DNA of 7,071 nt from Flavobacteriales bacterium UBA7382 (GTDB lineage: Bacteria > Bacteroidota > Bacteroidia > Flavobacteriales_D > Sanyastnellaceae): NCBI GenBank assembly GCA_002469765.1, contig DKNS01000013.1, positions 1 to 7,071 on the forward strand, given 5' to 3'. This document shows positions 1 to 6,116 of this stretch, piece after piece. The number at the start of each line of letters is the position of its first letter. Position 1 is the stretch's first letter. Both the position numbers and the translations under genes were made by a program. The notes beneath the pieces are model-generated. The model worked only from the letters and a program-made list of their open reading frames with translations, did not search any database and was not told the origin of the DNA.

Positions 1-2907
1 GAACGCGTGCCCGCGGCAGCGTGGTGGCTCGAAAGTTCAGGAGCTCGGACTCGGCTTCAGTCGAATGCAAACACCTTTGGCCTAGCCGACACGGACGGAC
101 CTACATGGACCTACATCGGACCCGTGTCAGAAACATCAGTTCCTGTGCACGGAGGCGCCGGTCGCATCAACAAAATCATCCCTTTTCCTGGACAGCCTGA
201 CCGATGGCTGGCGTGCGCCCCCTCTGGTGGTTTGTGGCAAACGCACGACGCAGGACTGACTTGGTCTGTGTTTGGCATCGATGCGGTGGCGCCATTGGGT
301 GCCAGCGACGCTTGGATCGACCCCAACAACCTGGACCATGTTTGGCTGGCCACTGGCGACAGCAACGGCGGCGACACTTACAGCATTGGCATTCTGGAAA
401 CATGGGACGGAGGCAACACCTGGGTCCCATTGTCGTTGGGGCTATCTGTGGAAAACCAACAGCGCATCCACGTGCTGCGTGCACACCCCAGCATGGAAGG
501 TCATTTCTGGGTGGGTGGGGATTTGGGGTTGTTCACCACCGAGGATGGTGGCGAGTCTTTCATGTTGCAGAGCTTTGGCTCTGCAGTGCGCGACATCGTC
601 TGGATGTCAGACCAGACTGTGGTTCTCGCACTTGAGGATCAGGGTGTGGCACGAAGTGTGGACGGCGGGACATCTTGGACATTCCCTCCGCTCCCGTCGA
701 ACTTGGAGAGCGTCGGGAGGGTTCAGCTTGCTGGGGAATCTTGGGGCACTTCGGCGCAACGGGACACGCTCTACGCCGTGGCCGGCCACGCACTTCAACA
801 GAACTTTCTGGGGTTCTGGCGGACTGTGGACGCGGGGGCAAATTGGGAAGCCATGGCCACCAAGGCATCGGGACCCAACTTGCTCGGAGTAGCTGTCAAT
901 GGCGCCGACAATTTGGGCCAGGCCTTTTGGGACCTGTGTTTGGAAGTTGACCCAAACAACCCAAACCACGTGCTCGTGGGGGGCATCAACCTCTGGAGCA
1001 CCCCAGATGGCGGACAAACATGGAACTGTGAGCTCCACTGGCAAGGCGCGTCTTTCGCTCGACGAACCCATGCGGACCAGCACGACCTCGTTTGGATGGA
1101 CAACGGCGACGTCGTTGTGGCCAACGACGGTGGCGTGTTCCTCTGGCAAGAATCTGGGGTAAACGACCTTTCTGCAGGCTTGCAAATCACACAGACGTAC
1201 GCCCTTGGCCTGCATACGACGCTCCCAGGACGTATCATCCTGGGAGCCCAAGACAACGGCACAGCCCTTCAGTCGCCGTTGCAACGGTCCCGTATTCTCG
1301 ACGGCGACGGGTTCGACTGTTTCTTCAGCGGAGCGAGCACGGATACTGTGTTTGCTTCAGCGTATTACGGCTTGCTCTACCGCTCGGCCGATGGTGGCCG
1401 AACCATGACTCAGGTGGCCAATTATTTTGGTGGCACGGGGTCCGCCAATGAGGTTGGAGCTTGGCACACGCCTTTCCAACTTCACCCCAATGTACCAGGT
1501 CGCATTGTCGCTGCGAAGAAATCATTGCATTACTCGGATGACGCAGGGGACACCTGGACCACCTGGTCTGGAACTGGAGACGTCCGAAGCACCGCTTTGG
1601 CGCTGTCCCCCTCCAATCCTGAGCACGCTTTGGTTGCGAAGAACTCCGTGCTCTACGTCCGACAAGGGGGACAGGGCTTTCAACAGGTTGGCGGTCTCCC
1701 ATCCTTGCACATTGGCGACCTGTCATACGACCAAGATGGGTCAGATCAAGAATGGTGGGTGGCCTTCGCAGGATACGAGGCAGAAGTCAAAGTTTGGCGA
1801 ACAGTCGACGGTGGCAACACTTGGGAAAACTTGAGCTTCGGCCTACCCAATTTGCCCATCCATTGCTTGCTCCAACTCTCAGATGGGACTTGGTTGTGTG
1901 GCTCTGACCTCGGCGTGCACGCATGGTCAAACGAACTGCAATTGTGGAGTGACTTCGGCGAAGAATTGCCTCTCACCCCAGTGACAGAACTCAAGGAAGA
2001 TCCAATTCTGCACCGAGTGGTCGCTGGGACCTACGGCCGAGGTGCTTGGTCGGCAAACCTTCCAAGCGCTCCCGATTGGGCTTTGGTGCCTGTGGACTTG
2101 GCCGCTTCCCCGGCGCAATGCCACAATGAAATTTCCGGGCGCCCCTTGTTTCACAACGCTGGGCACACGGCTGTTGACCAATGTGCATTTGAGGTCACAT
2201 TGACCCAAGGCACAGAGCAAATATCCTTCTGGGAAGTCCTAAATTTTCCACAAGCCCTTTTGCCAGGTGAAACCGCTGCCGGTCCTGATCTGTTGTTCAG
2301 CACACCATTCTTGGGGGAAGTCCAAGTATCCATTCAGGTGCACACTTCAGACGGCACGCCATCAGGGGCGCCTTGGACATCCAAGGTTTGGACATCTGGC
2401 ATGGCAGAAACGACCTCGCTGACGTGGTGGGGCGATTGTGAAAACGAGGACATGCGTTGGGATTTGCAGGCCCAGGATGACACCCTTGAATTGACCTTGG
2501 CCAGCACGCCTCTGACTTCCGGCGACACCCTTGTGACCTCGTGGTGCTTGCCAGAAGGATGCTACACCCTGACTTGGAACGACAAGGGAGGCGATGGCTT
2601 TTCGGGAAACCATTGCCAAGGAGCTGGGGGATTCCGTTTGCAATCGGGCTCAGGCGAGCTTCATCATGTGTCAGAAGGGCAAGACTTTGGAGACACCTTC
2701 AGCGTGGATTTTTGCACTGGGACAGCCACTTGCCATGCGGACTACAATGGAGATGGCGTGCGGAATGTAAGCGACTTCCTGATCTTGTTGGCTGACTTCG
2801 GATGCACCTTGAATTGCTCGGCGGACAATTCCAATGACGGGGTTGTCAATGTCATTGATGTGATGAATTTCCTTACTCTGTACAGCCTCGACTGTCCCTT
2901 TGACTGA
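1..2907 (+). CDS. Secreted BNR/sortilin-type beta-propeller protein with C-terminal dockerin-like repeats (5' partial)
   Basis: The reading frame is open from the first base, so the true start and any signal peptide lie upstream; the GTG at 7 is only the first in-window start and is used for numbering. Nine Asp-box motifs (S/TxDxGxTW type) occur near residues 79, 132, 178, 217, 273, 332, 460, 510 and 599. The GAGRI motif (50-54) and GTYGRGAW (674-681) are typical of VPS10/sortilin or GH74-like propellers, probably two of them. Residues about 690-800 look like an Ig/CARDB-type module. Residues about 803-903 form a Cys-rich module containing CLPEGCYTL and GGDG. Residues 909-966 carry two dockerin-like calcium loops, D912-D923 and D940-D951. 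It is probably an extracellular or surface protein; catalytic activity cannot be asserted, and Asp-box proteins may be sialidase-like, xyloglucanase-like or purely binding. No T9SS-type C-terminal sorting domain follows the dockerin. Class is confident; substrate is unknown. Confidence 0.85.
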   Translation, partial: ERVPAAAWWLESSGARTRLQSNANTFGLADTDGPTWTYIGPVSETSVPVHGGAGRINKIIPFPGQPDRWLACAPSGGLWQTHDAGLTWSVFGIDAVAPLGASDAWIDPNNLDHVWLATGDSNGGDTYSIGILETWDGGNTWVPLSLGLSVENQQRIHVLRAHPSMEGHFWVGGDLGLFTTEDGGESFMLQSFGSAVRDIVWMSDQTVVLALEDQGVARSVDGGTSWTFPPLPSNLESVGRVQLAGESWGTSAQRDTLYAVAGHALQQNFLGFWRTVDAGANWEAMATKASGPNLLGVAVNGADNLGQAFWDLCLEVDPNNPNHVLVGGINLWSTPDGGQTWNCELHWQGASFARRTHADQHDLVWMDNGDVVVANDGGVFLWQESGVNDLSAGLQITQTYALGLHTTLPGRIILGAQDNGTALQSPLQRSRILDGDGFDCFFSGASTDTVFASAYYGLLYRSADGGRTMTQVANYFGGTGSANEVGAWHTPFQLHPNVPGRIVAAKKSLHYSDDAGDTWTTWSGTGDVRSTALALSPSNPEHALVAKNSVLYVRQGGQGFQQVGGLPSLHIGDLSYDQDGSDQEWWVAFAGYEAEVKVWRTVDGGNTWENLSFGLPNLPIHCLLQLSDGTWLCGSDLGVHAWSNELQLWSDFGEELPLTPVTELKEDPILHRVVAGTYGRGAWSANLPSAPDWALVPVDLAASPAQCHNEISGRPLFHNAGHTAVDQCAFEVTLTQGTEQISFWEVLNFPQALLPGETAAGPDLLFSTPFLGEVQVSIQVHTSDGTPSGAPWTSKVWTSGMAETTSLTWWGDCENEDMRWDLQAQDDTLELTLASTPLTSGDTLVTSWCLPEGCYTLTWNDKGGDGFSGNHCQGAGGFRLQSGSGELHHVSEGQDFGDTFSVDFCTGTATCHADYNGDGVRNVSDFLILLADFGCTLNCSADNSNDGVVNVIDVMNFLTLYSLDCPFD
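2705..2901 (+). other. Dockerin type I-like calcium-binding repeat pair at the C-terminus of the propeller protein
   Basis: This region encodes about residues 900-965 of the propeller protein. Two loops follow the EF-hand-like dockerin pattern DxNxDGxxNxxD: D912, N914, D916, G917, N920, D923 in the first, and D940, S942, D944, G945, N948, D951 in the second. Each is followed by a hydrophobic helix (FLILLADFGC and VMNFLTLYS). Cysteines flank the repeats (C903, C909, C933, C937, C963). Dockerins bind cohesins in cellulosomes, but similar terminal repeats are common in non-cellulosomal secreted proteins, where they may only stabilise or anchor the protein. No cohesin is encoded in this window. 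Confidence 0.75.
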
Positions 2908-2937
2908 ACGCGGTGTCTTGAGGTGTACTTTCGCCCC

Positions 2938-3912
2938 ATGGAGCACTTTATTGTCAAGCACCCCGTCGAACTGATTGAAGCGCTGATGTCCGAAGTTGGG
3001 TATTCCACCCGGACACGAGCGCGCAATGCATTGAAACGCGGCGAAATCCTGGTGAACGGTAAGACCGCATTCAAAGGGAACGACGTGCTCGAGCCAGACA
3101 CCAAAGTGTCCATCTTGTCAAAAGACGAAGTTGAGAAGCAAGCCAGAACAGGAGGGGCCGGCCGCAAACCCAAAACTGACCACACCACCAATGTTCTTCG
3201 GGCGCCGTTCCCGGTAGTCTATGAAGACGAGAACCTCTTTGTGTACGAAAAACCAGCGAATTGGGTTTGTGCTTCACCCAATCCCAAAGTCAAGACAACC
3301 TACACAGCGGTCAAGGCCTACCTTGAGAGCAAAACTGCAGAGGTTGTGGACGTCCACTTCGTCAACAAATTGCCTCGTGAAGCAAGTGGACTTCTTGTGG
3401 TCGCGAAATCTCAAGAATGGCGTCAACACCTTCAGGAACATTGGGGCAGCTTTGCCAAAGGCTTGTATGTAATGGTGGAAGGGCATCTTGCCGCAGACGA
3501 CGCACTTTTGTTGCGTCCTGAAAACGGGGAGCCATACGAACTTGAATACCGGACGATGAGGGCCACAGAACGTTTCACGTTGTTGAAGTTCAAGTCTGGG
3601 TACGACGTGATTCGGGACATGTTGCCGGCTTTAAGAAAGCAGGATTGCCTTCTCGTTGGCGTAGGCAAGACCGCTCCAGATCCAATCAAGCGAGGAGGAA
3701 TTCACCTGTTCGCATTGGCGCTGCAAGGACCTAAAGGCGAAACCATCAACGTGAAAACGCGTGTGCCCAACGAGTTCCTCAAACTCGTCCGCGGAGGGAG
3801 CTCACCCAAGCCGGCACCAAGGGATGCAAGGGATCGTCGCAAGGTGGAAGAACGTCCCGAGCGGAAGGGTCAGAGGGAAAATCGCCGCTCTACCCAGTCG
3901 CGCAAGCGCTGA
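2938..3912 (+). CDS. S4-domain RluA-like pseudouridine synthase homologue, predicted catalytically inactive
   Basis: A 324-residue protein starting at ATG 2938; an in-frame GTG at 2923 would add five residues but leaves only 15 bases after the upstream stop. Residues about 10-60 form an S4 RNA-binding domain, with RxRARNALKRGEILVNG as its core. Residues about 90-285 match the RluA/RsuA synthase fold: YEDENLFVYEKPANWV at 95-110, and a KGLYVMVEG segment keeping the conserved Tyr (Y177). The signature HRLDRETSG reads NKLPREASG at 143-151, so the catalytic Asp is Pro146, and the GRTHQIR-type motif is degraded to SGYDVIR at 220-226. The tail (about 285-324) is strongly basic. Family membership is clear; loss of activity is inferred from the missing Asp. 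A likely role is RNA or ribosome binding rather than modification, but this is not shown. It follows the propeller gene by 30 bases and may be transcribed through from it. Confidence 0.8.
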   Translation: MEHFIVKHPVELIEALMSEVGYSTRTRARNALKRGEILVNGKTAFKGNDVLEPDTKVSILSKDEVEKQARTGGAGRKPKTDHTTNVLRAPFPVVYEDENLFVYEKPANWVCASPNPKVKTTYTAVKAYLESKTAEVVDVHFVNKLPREASGLLVVAKSQEWRQHLQEHWGSFAKGLYVMVEGHLAADDALLLRPENGEPYELEYRTMRATERFTLLKFKSGYDVIRDMLPALRKQDCLLVGVGKTAPDPIKRGGIHLFALALQGPKGETINVKTRVPNEFLKLVRGGSSPKPAPRDARDRRKVEERPERKGQRENRRSTQSRKR

Positions 3913-4055
3913 GACTCCTCCAAGGGGAGCTCTTTGAAGGCCAGGCGCAAGGCCCGCCTCATTTGGGTGGGCTCAGAGTGCACGTGACGAATGAGGCTTT
4001 GGAATTCCTTCAGGCGATCTGGTTCATGCTGAAGAGGAATGCCGGAGATTGTCAT
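3870..4055 (-). CDS. Candidate small hypothetical protein antisense to the gap between the RluA-like gene and the thiolase
   Basis: This minus-strand frame encodes 61 residues from ATG 4055, or 87 from ATG 4133. The shorter start is preferred because the extra N-terminus looks like non-coding sequence and spans the inverted repeat at 4113-4134. A hand count of the 61 codons gives G+C of about 64, 39 and 69 percent at codon positions 1, 2 and 3, a protein-coding pattern. The product is charged and probably helical (LKEFQSLIRHV, MRRALRLAFKEL, QRLRDWVERRF), with no signal peptide or membrane segment. It resembles no family I recognise. Its last 43 bases overlap the 3' end of the RluA-like gene on the other strand, encoding that protein's low-complexity tail. 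It would account for an otherwise unexplained 270-base gap. It could still be a chance frame. Confidence 0.45.
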   Translation of the reverse strand: MTISGIPLQHEPDRLKEFQSLIRHVHSEPTQMRRALRLAFKELPLEESQRLRDWVERRFSL

Positions 4056-4112
4056 GTCGTGTGATTGAAAGTTGACATTCCTTACGAGCCCGTGTGTCAA
4101 AAGTTTCAATGA

Positions 4113-4134
4113 ATTGATACTGGGGCCCATCAAT
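4113..4134. repeat. Inverted repeat ATTGAT-N10-ATCAAT upstream of the thiolase promoter
   Basis: Perfect 6-base arms (4113-4118 and 4129-4134) are separated by ACTGGGGCCC. The site lies 16 bases upstream of the candidate -7 element at 4150, where a transcription-factor operator could sit. A GGGCCC palindrome is nested in the spacer. An operator for the thiolase gene, or for the divergent small ORF, is only inference; six-base arms can arise by chance. Confidence 0.25.
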
Positions 4135-4149
4135 CGGACAGAGTCCCCC

Positions 4150-4157
4150 TAATTTTG
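4150..4157 (+). promoter_or_regulatory. Candidate Bacteroidota -7 promoter element (TAATTTTG) for the thiolase gene
   Basis: TAATTTTG matches the Bacteroidota sigma-factor -7 consensus TAnnTTTG exactly. It ends 25 bases before the preferred ATG at 4183, which would give a short leader of about 20 bases. No convincing -33 TTTG/TTG element is found at the usual spacing; the nearest TTG (4114-4116) is about 33 bases away, so the promoter may be weak or activator-dependent. It would drive the thiolase and probably the downstream NlpC/P60 gene. Confidence 0.45.
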
Positions 4158-4182
4158 AGTCGCAACATTGAACATCAACGAC

Positions 4183-5364
4183 ATGTCAAACACAGTGTAC
4201 ATCGTGTCCGCCGTCAGGACACCTATGGGGAGCTTTCAAGGCAAGTTGGCCTCTGTGCCCGCCACCCAGCTCGGTTCCATCGCCATTGAAGGCGCCTTGA
4301 AGCATGCCGGCGTCGACGCCGCAGCGGTGCAAGAGGTGTTCATGGGTCAGGTGCTCCAAGCCGGTGCGGGACAAGCGCCTGCACGACAAGCGGCTTTGGG
4401 TGCAGGTGTGGGGCAGGACGTCCCTTGCACCACCGTGAACAAAGTGTGCGCAAGTGGCATGAAAGCGATCGCCTTGGGTGCCCAAGCCATTGCTTTAGGA
4501 GACGCCGACGTTGTGGTGGCAGGTGGCATGGAGAACATGAGCATGGTTCCCCACTACCTCCAGGGACGAAATGGCACCAAGTTTGGCGACATCAAGGTCA
4601 AGGACGGCATGTTGTTGGACGGGTTGACTGACGTGTACAACGCCACCCACATGGGCAATTGCGCTGAATTGTGTGCCCGCGAGAAAGGCATCAGCCGCGA
4701 AGACCAAGACGCTTTTGCGGTGGAAAGCTATCGCCGAGCCACAGAAGCCTGGCAACAGGGCAAGTTCAGTGGAGAAGTGGTTCCTGTGTCCGTGCCACAA
4801 CGAAGGGGAGAGCCTGTGGTGGTGCATTGCGACGAAGAGCACACGAACGTCCGTCTCGACAAGATTCCACAATTGCGACCTGCCTTCGACAAAGAAGGCA
4901 CTGTGACGGCTGCCAACGCATCCACCCTCAACGACGGCGCGTCGGCGCTGGTTTTGGCAAGCGAGGGTGCCGTCCAAAAATTGGGATTGACACCCTTGGC
5001 GAAGATTTGCGCTGCTGCCGATGCGGCACAAGCCCCAGAATGGTTCACCACGGCCCCATCTTTGGCCATTCCCAAGGCCCTCAAAAAGGCAGGGCTGAAC
5101 GCGTCGGACATCGATTTGTGGGAGCTCAATGAGGCCTTCAGCGTGGTCGGCATCGCCAACAACCAAGCCCTTGGACTCGACCCGTCTTGTGTCAACGTGC
5201 ACGGTGGCGCCGTGGCATTGGGTCATCCTCTGGGGTCCAGCGGTTCACGCATTGTGGTGACGTTGGTCCACGCGCTCAAGCAGCGCGGCAAGAAGATGGG
5301 TGGTGCAGGCATTTGCAACGGAGGAGGCGGTGCCTCAGCTGTGATTGTTGAATCCTTGGCTTGA
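4183..5364 (+). CDS. Acetyl-CoA acetyltransferase (thiolase, T2-like)
   Basis: Complete 393-residue thiolase starting at ATG 4183 (MSNTVYIVSAVRTPMGSF). An in-frame TTG at 4168 would add five atypical residues. The catalytic residues fall at the numbering of the classical Zoogloea biosynthetic thiolase: Cys89 in NKVCASGMKA, His348 in GGAVALGHPLGSSG, Cys378 in GICNGGGGASA, and the NEAF motif at Asn316. The stretch DGLTDVYNATHMGNCAE resembles mitochondrial-type T2 acetoacetyl-CoA thiolases. The enzyme condenses two acetyl-CoA to acetoacetyl-CoA, or thiolytically cleaves 3-ketoacyl-CoA, in the cytoplasm; both directions are reversible and sequence alone does not decide which dominates. Length is normal for the family and all catalytic residues are present. 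An NlpC/P60 gene follows 11 bases after the stop, and a 3-hydroxyacyl-CoA dehydrogenase gene converges from the right. Comparable named genes are atoB, phaA and thlA; a specific symbol is not assigned. Confidence 0.93.
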   Translation: MSNTVYIVSAVRTPMGSFQGKLASVPATQLGSIAIEGALKHAGVDAAAVQEVFMGQVLQAGAGQAPARQAALGAGVGQDVPCTTVNKVCASGMKAIALGAQAIALGDADVVVAGGMENMSMVPHYLQGRNGTKFGDIKVKDGMLLDGLTDVYNATHMGNCAELCAREKGISREDQDAFAVESYRRATEAWQQGKFSGEVVPVSVPQRRGEPVVVHCDEEHTNVRLDKIPQLRPAFDKEGTVTAANASTLNDGASALVLASEGAVQKLGLTPLAKICAAADAAQAPEWFTTAPSLAIPKALKKAGLNASDIDLWELNEAFSVVGIANNQALGLDPSCVNVHGGAVALGHPLGSSGSRIVVTLVHALKQRGKKMGGAGICNGGGGASAVIVESLA

Positions 5365-5366
5365 GG
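5363..5366 (+). promoter_or_regulatory. Ribosome binding site (GAGG) supporting the ATG at 5376
   Basis: GAGG lies nine bases before ATG 5376 and overlaps the thiolase stop codon (TGA, 5362-5364). It favours this ATG over the upstream TTG at 5361 and fits translation of the peptidase from a shared mRNA. Confidence 0.5.
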
Positions 5367-5375
5367 TTCGACAAG

Positions 5376-6116
5376 ATGAAAGAGGCTTGGTGCCCCCTCA
5401 GCCATGTGCCTCTCAGGGCGATGGCCTCGGATCGCGCAGAATGTGTGAATGAGGTTCTGGCAGGAGAGACCGTGACGTTCATCGGCAAGGGTGCAGGAAA
5501 TTGGGTTGAGGTAAGGCTCTCAGACGGTTACCGAGGCTGGATGGACCGGAGACAATTGCAACCCTTGACCTCGGTTTGGTTGGGCACACCCCAACGAACA
5601 ACAGACCTGACCTCGGCATGGGATGGCGTTCCCGGCGGATGGCTGCCGGCAGGAGCTTGTGTCAGGGAACACGAAGGACAATGGTTCATGGGTGAGATCG
5701 AGATTGTGCCCCATGAAGGCTCCATCCCTGAAGTCGTTTCTTGCATGTGGGATTGGGCAAAGAACATGCGTCACGTGCCCTACCACTGGGGAGGCAGAAG
5801 TGGTTGGGGATTTGATTGCAGCGGTCTCGTTTCGTTGGCCGCCGCCTTGCGCGGACTCCATGTGCCGCGGGACGCCAGTCAACAATTTCAAGTGGGCCTC
5901 AAAGTGGATACGGCGTCATGCGAAATGGACGACGTGGCGTTTTTCTGCAACCCTGATGGCCGGATCACCCATGTCGGGTTGTGCGACGGGCAAGGCCACA
6001 TCCTTCATGCGTCAGGCGAGGTGCGGTTGGATCGCTTGGCAGATGGCCAAATCCTTCAATTGGAAGACGACAAGCCCACCCACACCTTGGCGGGAATCCG
6101 TCGCTGGTTCACTTAA
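5376..6116 (+). CDS. Signal-less SH3b-NlpC/P60 (C40) cell-wall peptidase, YkfC-like
   Basis: A 246-residue protein from ATG 5376, preceded at nine bases by GAGG (5363-5366), a good Shine-Dalgarno match. A TTG at 5361 overlapping the thiolase stop is an alternative but has no such site. Residues about 5-65 form a bacterial SH3 domain (VPLRAMASDRAE, ETVTFIGKGAGNWVEVRL, GYRGWMDRRQL), with a possible second one to about residue 115. The C-terminal C40 domain has its catalytic triad visible: Cys148 in FDCSGLVSLA, His199 in RITHVGLCDG and His211 in ILHASGEVR, with the PYHWGGRSGWG lead-in. There is no signal peptide, lipobox or membrane segment. The family cleaves D-gamma-glutamyl-diamino acid bonds of peptidoglycan peptides; the SH3b-C40 layout recalls B. 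subtilis YkfC, so cytoplasmic recycling of muropeptides is likely but inferred. It is probably co-transcribed with the thiolase. Confidence 0.9.
   Translation: MKEAWCPLSHVPLRAMASDRAECVNEVLAGETVTFIGKGAGNWVEVRLSDGYRGWMDRRQLQPLTSVWLGTPQRTTDLTSAWDGVPGGWLPAGACVREHEGQWFMGEIEIVPHEGSIPEVVSCMWDWAKNMRHVPYHWGGRSGWGFDCSGLVSLAAALRGLHVPRDASQQFQVGLKVDTASCEMDDVAFFCNPDGRITHVGLCDGQGHILHASGEVRLDRLADGQILQLEDDKPTHTLAGIRRWFT
6113..6116. other. Interlocked convergent stop codons (TTAA)
   Basis: The plus-strand peptidase gene ends in TAA at 6114-6116 and the minus-strand dehydrogenase gene ends in TAA at 6115-6113, so both stops are read from one palindromic TTAA. There is no intergenic space and no hairpin-T-tract terminator can lie between the genes; any terminator must be inside the opposing coding region. 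Confidence 0.95.

Noticed and set aside
272..892. 206-residue plus-strand frame overlapping the propeller gene
   Set aside because: Out-of-frame reading of the same sequence; Trp- and Cys-rich composition without family motifs.
607..1284. 225-residue open frame on the minus strand inside the propeller gene
   Set aside because: It lies wholly antisense to a well-supported coding region with nine Asp-box motifs, and its product shows no recognisable motif.
3361..3396. Frameshift or sequencing error as the cause of the missing HRLD motif
   Set aside because: The frame is uninterrupted, flanking motif residues align perfectly, and three of the four HRLD residues differ by substitution, so an indel does not explain it.
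3915..3935. Possible terminator after the RluA-like gene: CTCCTC / GGGGAG stem with a three-base loop, then CTCTTT
   Set aside because: The stem is short and includes a wobble pair, the following tract is not a real T-run, and the sequence is explained as codons of the minus-strand small ORF.
3913..4182. tRNA, small structured RNA or riboswitch in the intergenic gap
   Set aside because: No cloverleaf, CCA end or recognisable riboswitch core was seen; only the short inverted repeat and the candidate -7 element stand out.
4495..5226. 243-residue minus-strand open frame across the thiolase gene
   Set aside because: It is antisense to a complete thiolase with all catalytic residues and its translation has no domain-like pattern; a shadow frame of GC-rich third positions.
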